A stretch of 64,000 nt of DNA, taken from JAICJR01 sp963848495. GTDB taxonomy: Bacteria; Actinomycetota; Thermoleophilia; Solirubrobacterales; Thermoleophilaceae. The stretch spans positions 124,001 through 188,000 of the forward strand of contig CAWKDV010000004.1 of NCBI GenBank assembly GCA_963848495.1, in the 5' to 3' direction. This document shows, in pieces, positions 35,400-44,332 of the stretch. The position numbers and the translations under genes are program-made. A model generated the notes under the pieces. It made no database searches and was not told the origin of the DNA. It saw only the letters and a program-made list of their open reading frames with translations. The number at the start of each line of letters is the position of its first letter. Position 1 is the stretch's first letter.

Positions 35400-37004
35400 T
35401 CATGGCGTGACGTCGAAGCTGAACATCATCCCGCTCTCGTGGTGCTCGGCGATGTGGCAGTGCGCCATCCAACGACCCGGGTTCGTGACCTCGAGAAGGA
35501 TGTTCACGACCTCACCGGTCCGGATCAGAACCGTGTCCTTCCACGTGAGGTTGTGCTCCTCGACGCCATCGCGGTCGAGTACTAGGAACCGTCCCGCCCC
35601 GTGTACGTGGAACGGGTGGTGCATCGGATGGTCGGAGTCCATCTCGTTGACGAGCTCGATCTTCACCCAGTCACCGACGCGGAACTTCCACGCGATTCCA
35701 TGGTTCTCGTCGCCCGTCGCGCGGTCGATCAGCTTCCAGCGGGTGTTCGCCGGCGTTGTCCCGCGGTTGACCTCAACCATGTCGTCTTCCCACTCGATCC
35801 CGCCGCCCGCCGCGTGATCGTGATCATGCGCGTTATCCGCATGCTCGTCCCCGTGTTGCGAACCTGAGGACGAGACCATCGACGCCGGCATGAGCTTCAT
35901 CCCGCACTCGGGGCACTTGCCCTGTTCCTCGGCGACGACCTCCGGGTGCATTGGGCAGACGTAGCTCTTCGGCGCCGCGACGGGCATCAGCTTCATCCCG
36001 CAGTCCGGGCAGCTCCCCTCTTCGTCGCTGACGACCTCGGGATGCATCGGACACGTGTAGACGACCGGACCCTCGGGCTCCTCGAAGTCCATCTCGGCAA
36101 CGAACGCCAGGCTCTTGTCCGGCGCGGCACTGCGATGCGGCGCGACCCTCTCGCGCAGCGCCACCATCTCAGCGTTCGTCCGAAGCGTGTCGAACGCGAG
36201 GGCGGACTCCGAGGTCGCGCGCTCCTGAGAAACCTCGACGCGCCCGAGCCGATAGACCTTCTCCGGCGTGCGGTGCTCGAGCACGACCTCGCGCGCAGCG
36301 TCGAACAGCACATCGACGACGGCCCGCTCCGACGGCGCCAGGACCACCGAGTCGATGAACTCCTCCCGCTCGCAGCGCCCGCTGTCTCCGCCGACGAGCT
36401 TCATGCGCGCGCCGCTCAGGCCGAAGTTGAAGACGCGGGTGTTGGCGGTGTTCGTGAGGTAGAGGCGGACAACCTCCCCGAGCTTCGCGTTGAGCGCCAG
36501 GTCTGTGCCGCCGGCGGCGAGCATCACGTTGCCGAACCGCCCCATCGCCGAGTAGGTCGACTGGTCGCGGCTGAAGGAGGCGACTTTTCCGTCCTCGATG
36601 AGCACGTCATCGAGAGGAATTGCGACTTCGCGATCCGCCGGCGGCCAGTAGTCCGGGTCACGTGGGACGACGATCAGGTTCCCGTAGAGACCCATCTCCT
36701 GGCCGTAGTCCTCGCGAATGTGCGGGTGGTACCAGTAGACGCCCGGGTCGGGGCACTGCACGGCGTAGGTGAACTCCTCGCCGACTTCCATCGGCTTCTG
36801 CGTCTCGTGCGTGCCATCGAAGCGGTTGTCGAGGCGCAGGCCGTGCCAGTGGACCGTCGCCTCGAGGTCGCCACGGTTCTCGACCCGTACATGGATCTCC
36901 CCGCCCTCCGGCACCCGAAGAGTCGGGCCCGGGACCGATCCGCCGTAACCGAGCATGCGCACCGTGTCGTCCCCAACCCGCTTCGCGACGGGCTCGATCG
37001 TCAT
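35400..37004 (-). CDS. Multicopper oxidase with two inserted heavy-metal-binding domains
   Basis: 534 residues from the ATG at 37004. Cupredoxin copper motifs are complete: HWHGL near 53, YWYHPHI near 95, HPMHHPFHVHG near 465 and HCHIAEHHESGMM near the C-terminus. Between the second and third cupredoxin domains lie two copies of a CPMHPEV...CPxCGMKLMP domain (residues ~316-341 and ~348-373) and a His-rich loop (QHGDEHADNAHDHDH). It is predicted to oxidise Cu(I), Mn(II) or phenolics with O2. The likely true start is the ATG at 37120 (MSETTHTHAEVDFTQPTP, AAGGAG upstream, 2 bases after the stop of the preceding gene). Reaching it requires a 1-base frameshift near 37063. No signal peptide is seen. 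Confidence 0.88.
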   Translation of the reverse strand: MTIEPVAKRVGDDTVRMLGYGGSVPGPTLRVPEGGEIHVRVENRGDLEATVHWHGLRLDNRFDGTHETQKPMEVGEEFTYAVQCPDPGVYWYHPHIREDYGQEMGLYGNLIVVPRDPDYWPPADREVAIPLDDVLIEDGKVASFSRDQSTYSAMGRFGNVMLAAGGTDLALNAKLGEVVRLYLTNTANTRVFNFGLSGARMKLVGGDSGRCEREEFIDSVVLAPSERAVVDVLFDAAREVVLEHRTPEKVYRLGRVEVSQERATSESALAFDTLRTNAEMVALRERVAPHRSAAPDKSLAFVAEMDFEEPEGPVVYTCPMHPEVVSDEEGSCPDCGMKLMPVAAPKSYVCPMHPEVVAEEQGKCPECGMKLMPASMVSSSGSQHGDEHADNAHDHDHAAGGGIEWEDDMVEVNRGTTPANTRWKLIDRATGDENHGIAWKFRVGDWVKIELVNEMDSDHPMHHPFHVHGAGRFLVLDRDGVEEHNLTWKDTVLIRTGEVVNILLEVTNPGRWMAHCHIAEHHESGMMFSFDVTP

Positions 37005-37122
37005 CTCGAACAGCTCCCCATCGCCGAGCTCGACGACATCCGTCGGGCGCGCCTTGGGCAGGCCTGCGGGGTCGGTTGGGTAAAGTCGACCTCGGCGTGC
37101 GTGTGCGTGGTTTCGCTCATCG

Positions 37123-38229
37123 TCAGTCTCCTTGGTGGTCGGCGCGACCAGCGTCGCTGCTTCGTTTCTCTGTTCTTGCGGCTGCGAATTCGCCGATGCA
37201 CGCCGCGATCTGCGCCGCGTCGTCCTCGACGAACCCGAGCAGGGCGGACCCTCGGGTCCACTGCCATTGCAGACCGAGGAAGTACAGGCCCGCGACTTCG
37301 GTCACGCCGCGCCGGTGCTCGACGCGGCCGTCGCTATCGAGGATCGGCAAGTCGATCCATGAGTAGTCGCTGCGAAATCCGGTCGCCCAGATCACGCCGT
37401 CGACTTCGATGCTCGTGCCGTCCTTGAAGCTGACCGACCGCCCACTTGCGCCAAGGGCACGCGGGTGCAAGGTGATGCCGCGCTTCTTGCTCTTACTGGG
37501 CTTCGAGCCCACCAGGGTGTCCTTCTGGCTCATCCGCTTGCCGAACCTCGTCTCGAGCGACTTCTCGATCAGCCGCGTCTTCGTCAGCCACCAGAACAGG
37601 TCCCGTCCCAGGAACCGCTGCGGGAACGGAACCTGGCGACCGCCGATGGCGAGGTGTACGTCTCGCGTCGCTGCGAGCTCCTCGGCGATCTGGAAGCCGG
37701 TGTTCCCACCCCCGACGACGGCGATCGTCCCGTCCGGCAGGTCAGCGGGCGCGCGATAGGCGGTGCTGTGGATCTGTACGACCTCGGCCGCGAGATCGCT
37801 CGCGAAGTCGGGCACCCGCGGGTTCTGGAAGGGCCCTGTCGCGACGACGACTTGGTCCGTGGTCAGGGTCTCCTCATCGACCTCGACCTCGAACCGGCCG
37901 TCGCTGCTGCGCCGCACAGCGCGGGCCGGACTGTCGAGCTTGACCGGGAGGTCGAACTCAGCGGCGTACGTCTGTAAGTACGCGACCACCTCATCCCGGC
38001 CTGGATAGCCATCCGGATCACCCGGGAAGGGCATCCCGGGCAGCGCGTCATACCGGCGTGGCGTGAAGAGCCTCAGCGAGTCCCAACGGCCGCGCCAGGC
38101 GGGCGCGAGGTGGTTTGCTCGCTCGAGGATTACGAAGCGACGGCGGCCTCGGGCGAGGAAGTAACCCATCGAGAGCCCCGCCTGGCCGCCACCGATGACG
38201 ACCACGTCGTAATGGCTGGAACTGGTCAC
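37123..38229 (-). CDS. Flavin-containing monooxygenase-like NAD(P)/FAD oxidoreductase (CzcO-like)
   Basis: A 368-residue flavoprotein. The FAD-binding GxGxxG is in YDVVVIGGGQAGLSMGYFLA at the N-terminus and the NAD(P)-binding one in GTIAVVGGGNTGFQIAEELA at about residue 165. The distal ATG motif (DGVIWATGF) lies near 300. The GTG at 38229 is preceded by AAGGAGG at good spacing; the open frame begins 16 codons earlier without support. The stop (37123-37125) is separated by two bases from the presumed ATG of the multicopper oxidase, so the two genes are co-transcribed and probably act on a shared redox substrate or metal stress. Confidence 0.88.
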   Translation of the reverse strand: MTSSSHYDVVVIGGGQAGLSMGYFLARGRRRFVILERANHLAPAWRGRWDSLRLFTPRRYDALPGMPFPGDPDGYPGRDEVVAYLQTYAAEFDLPVKLDSPARAVRRSSDGRFEVEVDEETLTTDQVVVATGPFQNPRVPDFASDLAAEVVQIHSTAYRAPADLPDGTIAVVGGGNTGFQIAEELAATRDVHLAIGGRQVPFPQRFLGRDLFWWLTKTRLIEKSLETRFGKRMSQKDTLVGSKPSKSKKRGITLHPRALGASGRSVSFKDGTSIEVDGVIWATGFRSDYSWIDLPILDSDGRVEHRRGVTEVAGLYFLGLQWQWTRGSALLGFVEDDAAQIAACIGEFAAARTEKRSSDAGRADHQGD

Positions 38230-38340
38230 AGTGTGACCTCCTTGTGACTGCACCTGCGTGGGTGGGCCAGCACCCAATCGGGGCCCGTGAACCTAACCGA
38301 TGTGGTCATGGCGAACAACCTGACCTTTCGTGCGGGGCGA

Positions 38341-38357
38341 CCGCCGTGCGCCGGCGG
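38341..38357 (-). terminator. Small GC hairpin after the respiratory operon
   Basis: CCGCCG-TGCGC-CGGCGG lies 7 bases past the stop of the cytochrome b gene. The stem is short, with no T-run after it, so it is a weak candidate terminator. Confidence 0.35.
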
Positions 38358-38363
38358 CCGCAG

Positions 38364-39734
38364 CTAGTCGCGCTCGCGGATCGCGCCGTCGGGCGAGCGC
38401 TCCACCACAGCGCCCGTGAAGCCGCGCAGCGGGTGCAGGTCGGCCGCCCGCAGCTCGTTGCAGATCCGCTTGACGAGCACGTATACGAGGATCGGCAGGA
38501 TCCAGAGAGCGAAGCGCCAGAACCACACCTGCGCCTCGTAGTCGATCCCAAGGCGGTAGAAGATCCGGTCCGAGACGCCGGCGAAGAAGACCTCGAACAC
38601 CCAGGTGAAGAACGCCGCGCCGACCGCCGTGCGCCAGGGGTTGTCGCGCGGACGCTCGAGCAGCTCGTGCCGCCGGTGGTCCCTGGTCACGCGCCGCTCA
38701 AACCACGGCCACGAGTACATCACGCCGAACACGACGAGCGGGAAGAGCGCGCCGCCCCAGAACGGCGCCGGCACGATCGTGTAGCCGGCGATGTGCGGCT
38801 CGAACGGCGGCATCACCCGCAATGCGCCGATCAGCCAGCCGATGTACCAGTCGGGCTGCGCGCCGTTCATCGAGAGATAGGTGTGGTACGGGCCCCAGAG
38901 CCAGACCGGGTTGATCTGCACGAGGCCGCCGAGCAGGAACAGCACCGCCGCCACCGCGGCCAGCAACCCGAGCGAGCGCAGCGCGTAGGCAGGCCACATC
39001 GGCGTGCCGACGACGTTGCTCTCGGTGCGGCCCTCACCGGGGAACTGCGAGTGGTGCTGGCGCATGATCGTGGCGAGGTGCACGGAGATGAGCGCCGCGA
39101 TCAGGACCGGGATCACGAGCACGTGGAGGATCTCGAGCCGCGGGAAGAACGACGAGTCGCCGGGGAACTGCCCGCCCCAGACGAGGAAGGCGAAGTTGGC
39201 CCCTACGACCGGCACGGACATCGCCACGGAGTAGCCGATCGCCAGGCCCATGCCCGACAGCAGGTCGTCGATCAGCGAGTAGCCGAGGTAGCCCTCGAGG
39301 ATCGCCAGCACGAGCAGCGTGAGCCCGACGAACCAGTTGATGTCGCGCGGCTTGCGGAACGCGCCGGTGAAGAAGATGCGGAACACGTGCAGCACGATTG
39401 CGACGAGGAAGACGTCCGCCGCCCAGTGGTGCGTCTGGCGCATGAGCAGCCCCGCCGGCACGTCGAACGAGAGGTTGACGACCGATGCGTACGCCTTTGA
39501 CATCACGACGTTCTGGAGCGGGTCGTAGGCGCCGTGGTAGTGCACCATCGTGTCGCTCGGCTCGTAGAAGAAGGTGAGGAAGATCCCGGTGACCACGAGC
39601 ACCACGAACGAGTAGAGGGCGATCTCCCCGAGCAGGAACGACCAGTGGTCGGGGAAGACGTAGCGCATCAGCTTCCTGATGCGGGACGCGCCGCCCACGC
39701 GCTGGTCGTTCCAGCGCACGAGGGCCCCGATCAC
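38364..39734 (-). CDS. qcrB: Cytochrome b subunit of a bc-type complex
   Basis: A 456-residue integral membrane protein with about 8-9 helices. It carries the quinol-oxidising and quinone-reducing sites of a cytochrome bc complex. Haem-ligand His pairs are readable in TLMR-like helix II (MRQTHHWAADVFLVAIVLHV) and helix IV (LEILHVLVIPVLIAALISVH). The PEWY-type loop reads PDWYIGW. The GTG at 39734 overlaps the stop of the Rieske gene (GTGA). It is the last gene of the 12-gene operon. At 456 residues it is shorter than the ~545 of mycobacterial QcrB, mainly at the C-terminus. Confidence 0.92.
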   Translation of the reverse strand: MIGALVRWNDQRVGGASRIRKLMRYVFPDHWSFLLGEIALYSFVVLVVTGIFLTFFYEPSDTMVHYHGAYDPLQNVVMSKAYASVVNLSFDVPAGLLMRQTHHWAADVFLVAIVLHVFRIFFTGAFRKPRDINWFVGLTLLVLAILEGYLGYSLIDDLLSGMGLAIGYSVAMSVPVVGANFAFLVWGGQFPGDSSFFPRLEILHVLVIPVLIAALISVHLATIMRQHHSQFPGEGRTESNVVGTPMWPAYALRSLGLLAAVAAVLFLLGGLVQINPVWLWGPYHTYLSMNGAQPDWYIGWLIGALRVMPPFEPHIAGYTIVPAPFWGGALFPLVVFGVMYSWPWFERRVTRDHRRHELLERPRDNPWRTAVGAAFFTWVFEVFFAGVSDRIFYRLGIDYEAQVWFWRFALWILPILVYVLVKRICNELRAADLHPLRGFTGAVVERSPDGAIRERD

Positions 39735-40711
39735 GTGCTGCTCCCGTGGGTGCGGCGCACGTCCGACCACGACGGGCCGATCGCATCGGGGAAGTTGGCC
39801 CTGGCCGCGAGGAAGCCCTGGGCGTCGATCTCGAGCGGGAGCTGGGGCAGGTTGCGGCTGGCCGGTCCGAAGATCACGTCGCCGCCACGACCGGGGTCGA
39901 AGGTGGAGTAGTGGCAGGGGCAGACGAAGGCGGGGCGCGGCTGCGTGGGCTCGTAGGTCGGGTAGCGGTAGAGGGAGATCGCGCAGCCCGCGTGCGTGCA
40001 GATCTTCGAGTAGGCGACAATGTTCTGCGGCGCCCAGCCGCGGCGGCCGGGCGGGAGCCGGTTCTCCTGCGGCGTGAGCTTGACCATGATCAGCGGCGAC
40101 CCGAGCTCGTCCGGATCGGCGTGCTCCGGGAGTGCGGTGTAGAAGGTGCCCGTCTCGACGTCCTCGGGCCGGTAGGGCTTGCCCTGGGTGTCGACGAGAC
40201 GCCGCCCCGCGCGCCAGGGCGTGTTCTGGATGCGGTCATCGACGTTGGGGCCGAGCGAGGCCGCCGGCACCACCAGTGCGCCCGCCAGCGTGACTCCGGC
40301 CGCTCCGCCGGCGAGGGCGAGCAGCCGCCGGCGGGTCACGCCCTCGCCGCCCTCGTGCACGAGCCGCTCGACCGCGGCCGCCTCCTCCCCGCTCGCGAGC
40401 TCCGGCCGCTCCTCCACCGCGGTCTCCTGCGGCACGATGCGCTTGCCCGCGAGGATCAGGGCGGCGGCGAGGAACGCGAACGCCAGACCGAGCGCCAACC
40501 CGAGGAGCTGCGTGTCGGGGTGGGCCGTGTAGAAGACGATGAACGCGGCCGCGCACAGGCTCGTGGCGAACAGGAGCAGCGCCGCGACCAGCTCCGGCCC
40601 ACGGCTCCGCGGCAGATCGCGCTCGCTCGGGTCGGCCGGCGGCGCAGGACGCGGCCGCCCCCTCGCGCGTAGGCCGAGGATGAGCGCGAGGAGCCAGCGG
40701 ATCAGCTTCAC
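39731..40711 (-). CDS. qcrA: Rieske iron-sulfur subunit of a bc-type complex
   Basis: 326 residues. Two N-terminal helices (VAALLLFATSLCAAAFIVFY; LGLALGLAFAFLAAALILAG) precede a third behind a twin-arginine-like motif (TRRRLLALAGGAAGVTLAGA). This is the three-helix actinobacterial type. The C-terminal Rieske fold binds a 2Fe-2S cluster through CTHAGC and CPCHYSTFD, and all four ligands are present. Its GTG at 40711 overlaps the cytochrome c stop (GTGA), and its own stop overlaps the cytochrome b start. It transfers electrons from quinol to the cytochrome c subunit. Confidence 0.93.
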   Translation of the reverse strand: MKLIRWLLALILGLRARGRPRPAPPADPSERDLPRSRGPELVAALLLFATSLCAAAFIVFYTAHPDTQLLGLALGLAFAFLAAALILAGKRIVPQETAVEERPELASGEEAAAVERLVHEGGEGVTRRRLLALAGGAAGVTLAGALVVPAASLGPNVDDRIQNTPWRAGRRLVDTQGKPYRPEDVETGTFYTALPEHADPDELGSPLIMVKLTPQENRLPPGRRGWAPQNIVAYSKICTHAGCAISLYRYPTYEPTQPRPAFVCPCHYSTFDPGRGGDVIFGPASRNLPQLPLEIDAQGFLAARANFPDAIGPSWSDVRRTHGSST

Positions 40712-41523
40712 GCCGCCGTCCTCTCGCCGATCAGGCGCGCGACCAGCACGAGCGCCACGCCCGCAACGAGCCACGCCACCATGCCCTCGGGCACCGGACC
40801 GATCTCGCCGATTCCCCAGCCGCCCGCGTTGTCCGGCTTCTTCGTGTAGGCCACGTAGCGCGCGATCGAGTTGAGCTGCTGCTGGTCGATCTGCTTCTCG
40901 CTGAAGCGCGGCATCACGTACGGGCCCACGCGGACGGCCTCCGCCACCTGCTTGGGCGTGGCGCCCAGCAGGTCCGGGATCTGGGCGCCGGTGGCGATGC
41001 CGCCGCGGCCGAGCACCTGGTGGCAGCCGGCGCAGTTCTCGGAGAACAGCTCGAAGCCCTGGGAGAGCGAGCCGCGCGCGGGATCGATGACCGGCTCGGC
41101 GGGACCGCCGAGCGACGCCACGTAGGCCACCAGCGCGTCGATGTCGGGGCGGCCGAAGTGCGGCGGGCCGCGATCGGGCTCGTCGTGCGGGTCGGCCAGC
41201 GGCATCCGGCCTGTGGAGAGGTAGAAGTCAGCGGCACCTGCGCCCACGCCGCGCAGCGAGGGCCCGGAGCCGGGCACCCCGCCTGCGCTCATGCCATGAC
41301 AGCTGGCGCAGGTGTCCACGAACAGCGCACGCCCGCGGGCGACGAGCTGCGGGTTCTCCGGCCGTCCGGGCGGGCCGCTCGGCGCCTTGCCGTTGTCCGC
41401 GCTCGAGCTCGGGGCGAGCAGGCTGCCGAGCGCGCCTGCGAGCAGGGCCGCCGCCAGCGCGGCGCGCAGCCGCCGCGGCAGGAGCGCGCGGCGGCCAAGC
41501 CAGGCGCGCACGAGCCTGCTCAC
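40708..41523 (-). CDS. qcrC: Dihaem cytochrome c subunit (QcrC-like)
   Basis: 271 residues. An N-terminal export/anchor segment (LRAALAAALLAGALGSLLAP) is followed by two class-I cytochrome c domains with CASCH (about residue 62) and CAGCH (about 155) haem sites. Axial Met candidates lie in STGRMPLAD and YVMPRFS. A C-terminal transmembrane helix follows (MVAWLVAGVALVLVARLIG). The layout matches actinobacterial QcrC, which replaces a soluble cytochrome c by carrying electrons directly to the oxidase CuA site. The GTG at 41523 overlaps the ctaG stop. Confidence 0.92.
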   Translation of the reverse strand: MSRLVRAWLGRRALLPRRLRAALAAALLAGALGSLLAPSSSADNGKAPSGPPGRPENPQLVARGRALFVDTCASCHGMSAGGVPGSGPSLRGVGAGAADFYLSTGRMPLADPHDEPDRGPPHFGRPDIDALVAYVASLGGPAEPVIDPARGSLSQGFELFSENCAGCHQVLGRGGIATGAQIPDLLGATPKQVAEAVRVGPYVMPRFSEKQIDQQQLNSIARYVAYTKKPDNAGGWGIGEIGPVPEGMVAWLVAGVALVLVARLIGERTAA

Positions 41524-42359
41524 AGCGTGAGCTCCGCGTCCTCGTAGCTCTCGCGGCGGCGCGCGCGCTCCTCCTCGCCGGCCAGCGCGAGCCAGGCCAC
41601 GAGCAGCGCGGCCGCGGCCATGAACGCCGTGGCGCCGACCCACATGAGCGCGCCGGCACGCACCTGATCGCCGAGCGCTGAGACGTGCAGCGCGCGCCCG
41701 GGCTGCGCATAGACCGGATACACGAGCGAGCGCGACTGCTGGAGCGCGACGCCGATGACGCCCATCACCGGCATCGCGAGCATCACGTAAAGCAGCCGAC
41801 CGACCATGCCGAGCTGCCGGCGCGAATGCGGGTCGGCGTCCAGCAACGGCCACCAGAACAAGAGCGCCGACGCGAGGTAGAGCGCGTGCTCGAGCTCGTG
41901 GAGCGGGTCGTGCCGGACGGCCGCCTGGTAGACGGGCGGCAGGTGCGAGCCGAGCATCACGGCCGCGAACGCGGACCACGCCACCGCCGGGGTGCCGAGA
42001 CAGCGCGCGGTCCGGCCCGACAGCATGCGGGCGAGCGCGCGGCGGCGCTCGCCGTGCAGCGCGCGCAGGGTCAGCTCGAGCGGCCTCCCGACGATCAGGA
42101 GCGGCGGTGCGACGAGCGTCAGCACGAGGTGCTGGACCATGTGGATCGAGAGCAGCCGGTCGCCGTAGCCGTCCAGGCCGGAGCACAGCGCGAGCAGCAC
42201 GGCGGCCATGCCCGCCGCGAACGAGGCGGCGCGCACCGGCGGCCAGCGGCGTACCGCCCGCAGAGCCGCCCAGCCGTAGACGCCGAGCGCGAGCACCGCC
42301 AGCAGCACCGGCACCGGCTCGAGCGTCCAGCCCCCGAGGACCTGTGCGAGCGACGGCAC
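41520..42359 (-). CDS. ctaG: Cytochrome c oxidase assembly protein, CtaG (caa3) type
   Basis: 279 residues, about seven helices. Family signs are HMVQHLVLTLVAPPLLIVGR near residue 75, then HELEHALYLASALLFWWPLL and GRLLYVMLAMPVMGVIGVAL. The caa3-type CtaG family helps assemble terminal oxidases, probably through copper delivery. The GTG at 42359 abuts the TAG of the preceding gene, and the stop overlaps the cytochrome c start. Confidence 0.88.
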   Translation of the reverse strand: MPSLAQVLGGWTLEPVPVLLAVLALGVYGWAALRAVRRWPPVRAASFAAGMAAVLLALCSGLDGYGDRLLSIHMVQHLVLTLVAPPLLIVGRPLELTLRALHGERRRALARMLSGRTARCLGTPAVAWSAFAAVMLGSHLPPVYQAAVRHDPLHELEHALYLASALLFWWPLLDADPHSRRQLGMVGRLLYVMLAMPVMGVIGVALQQSRSLVYPVYAQPGRALHVSALGDQVRAGALMWVGATAFMAAAALLVAWLALAGEEERARRRESYEDAELTL

Positions 42360-42725
42360 CTAGGCCCCGCTCCTCAGCTCGCTGACGAGCCGCGCAACGC
42401 CGAGCGCGACGATGCCCGCGCAGATCAGCACGAGGAAGAGCCCGAACTCCGAGCCGTAGAGCATTCCGCACAGCCCGATCGCGATCAGGGCGGCGCCCAC
42501 GCTCATGTCAGGGAGGGCTCGCAGCTCGGTCGGTTCCGGCTTCGTGTCCCCGAGCGGGCCGCCACGGTGCGCGACGGTGAACAGGATCGCCACGAGGGCG
42601 ACGAACACTGCGGCGCTCCCCAGCTGGACCACCGAGAGCCAGTTGGGCCACCAGATCCAGAGGATGACCGTGAGCACCGCGAGGTAGGCGCCCCACAGCA
42701 GCACCTGCACCCCCGGCCGGCTCAT
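42360..42725 (-). CDS. Small membrane protein, oxidase subunit-IV-like
   Basis: 121 residues with four predicted helices (VLLWGAYLAVLTVILWIWWP; VVQLGSAAVFVALVAILFTV; SVGAALIAIGLCGMLYG; FGLFLVLICAGIVALGVARL). The ATG at 42725 overlaps the stop of the oxidase subunit I gene (ATGA). Position right after ctaD suggests an accessory subunit comparable to actinobacterial CtaF, but sequence identity to that family is not evident to me. No CtaE (subunit III) gene is found in the operon. Confidence 0.7.
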   Translation of the reverse strand: MSRPGVQVLLWGAYLAVLTVILWIWWPNWLSVVQLGSAAVFVALVAILFTVAHRGGPLGDTKPEPTELRALPDMSVGAALIAIGLCGMLYGSEFGLFLVLICAGIVALGVARLVSELRSGA

Positions 42726-44332
42726 GCGCGTTCTCGCAGGTCGAGCAGCGGCGCGAAGCTGCGGATCGGCGGCAGCGGGCGATCGAAGTTGTGCCGTGGC
42801 GGCGGCGACGGCGTCGCCCACTCGAGCGTGTGACCGCCCCACGGGTCGCGCCCCGCCGGCGCATGCGTGCGCCAGGAGACGAACACGTTGATCACGAACA
42901 CGAGGACGCCGAGCGCGAGAACGTACGACCCGGCGGTGGCAACGCCGTTGAGCTTCGCCCAGCCGGTGGAGGCCGGGTAGGTGGGGATCCGCCGGGACAT
43001 GCCCTCCTGGCCGAGGAAGAACATCGGCAGGAACGTGACGTTCGTGCCCACCGCCATGAGGGCGAAGTTGAGCTTTCCGAGCCCCTCGCGCAGGCGCCAG
43101 CCGGTGAACTTGGGCCACCAGTGGTAGAGCCCCGCGAAGAGGCCGAACACGCTGCCCGCCATCAGCGTGTAGTGGAAGTGCGCCACCACGATGTAGCTGT
43201 TGTGCGCGTGATAGTCGAGCGTCGGCGCGGCCACGAAGATGCCGCTCAGCCCGCCGACCAGGAACTGGAGCAGGAACGCCAGCGCGAACAGCATCGAGGT
43301 GCGCAGCACGATGCTGCCGCCCATCAGCGTGCCGATCATGTCGAAGTACTCGATGCCGGCCGGGATCAGCAGCACGGTCGACGTGAACGAGAAGTACTGG
43401 TTGAGCACGCCCCCGGTGGTGAACATGTGGTGAGCCCACACCGACATCGACAGGGCGGCGAACGCCAGCAGCGAGACCGTGAGCGGCCTGTAGCCGAAGA
43501 AGCGCTTGTGCGAGCAGACCGCGATCACCTCGGCGGCGGCGCCGAGGAAGGGGAAGAACATCTCGTAGACCACCGGATGGCCGAAGAACCAGAACAGGTG
43601 CTGGTAGTCCACCGCTCCGCTGTAGCCGTGGAAGATGCCGACGCCGTGGCGGTCGAGGTAGAGCAGCGTCATCGCCAGGATGAGGCTGGGCCAGGCGGTG
43701 ATCACCATCAGCACGCTGGCCAGCACCGACCAGGTGAAGACCGGCATCCGCAGCATCGTCATACCGGGCGCGCGGCGGCGCAGGATCGTGCCGAGCAGGC
43801 AGGCGCCGATCGCGAACGTGCCGACGCCGACCATGATGATCCCGAGTACCCACAGGCTCTGCCCGTTGCCCGGCGTGCCCTCGGAGCCCGACAGCGGCCA
43901 GTAGGAGAACCAGCCGGCCCGCCCCGCCCCACCGCGGGTGAGGAAGCCGCTGTACATCGTCAGGCCGCCGGCGAACCACATCCACACCCCCGCCAGCGCG
44001 AGGCGCGGCCGCGAGATCTCCGCGGCGCCGATCTGGAGCGGTACGAGGTAGACGCCGAGCCCGAGCGCGATCGGCATCACGAAGAGGTAGATCATCGTGG
44101 TGCCGTGCATCGTGAAGAGCTCGTCGTAGGTGTTCCGCGACATCACCTGCATGCCCGGCTGCGCGAGCTCGGCCCGCATCAGCAGCGCGAGCACGCCGCC
44201 CACCAGGAAGAAGAAGAGCGACATCGCGACCATGAGGAAGCCGATCTGCTTGTGGTCGGTGCCGAGCGCGGTGCGCAGCACGCCGACGGGCCGCGCGCGG
44301 CGACGGGCGGTCGCGGCGACGCCGGCGGTCAC
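42722..44332 (-). CDS. ctaD: Haem-copper oxidase subunit I, atypical proton channels
   Basis: 536 residues, 12 helices. Metal ligands are intact: H76 (low-spin haem, FTMHGTTMIYLF), H252 with Y256 (GHPVVYEMFF, CuB and cross-linked Tyr), H301-H302 (CuB), and H385/H387 (VVAHFHYTL, haems). Residues used for proton uptake in A-type oxidases are changed. The channel Glu in GHPEVY is V254. The D-channel GFGNW and GAPDMAFPRMN read GLGVY and GAAEISRPRLA. The K-channel Lys of the GVKVF segment reads GIEYF (E328). It should still reduce O2, but pumping is doubtful by the canonical routes. GTG at 44332 overlaps the ctaC stop. Confidence 0.92.
   Translation of the reverse strand: MTAGVAATARRRARPVGVLRTALGTDHKQIGFLMVAMSLFFFLVGGVLALLMRAELAQPGMQVMSRNTYDELFTMHGTTMIYLFVMPIALGLGVYLVPLQIGAAEISRPRLALAGVWMWFAGGLTMYSGFLTRGGAGRAGWFSYWPLSGSEGTPGNGQSLWVLGIIMVGVGTFAIGACLLGTILRRRAPGMTMLRMPVFTWSVLASVLMVITAWPSLILAMTLLYLDRHGVGIFHGYSGAVDYQHLFWFFGHPVVYEMFFPFLGAAAEVIAVCSHKRFFGYRPLTVSLLAFAALSMSVWAHHMFTTGGVLNQYFSFTSTVLLIPAGIEYFDMIGTLMGGSIVLRTSMLFALAFLLQFLVGGLSGIFVAAPTLDYHAHNSYIVVAHFHYTLMAGSVFGLFAGLYHWWPKFTGWRLREGLGKLNFALMAVGTNVTFLPMFFLGQEGMSRRIPTYPASTGWAKLNGVATAGSYVLALGVLVFVINVFVSWRTHAPAGRDPWGGHTLEWATPSPPPRHNFDRPLPPIRSFAPLLDLRERA

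Noticed and set aside
42360..43985. 541-codon open frame on the minus strand
   Set aside because: Out of frame with the clear oxidase subunit I gene it overlaps; its product is His/Arg-rich shadow sequence. Only its last 121 codons are the real small membrane protein.
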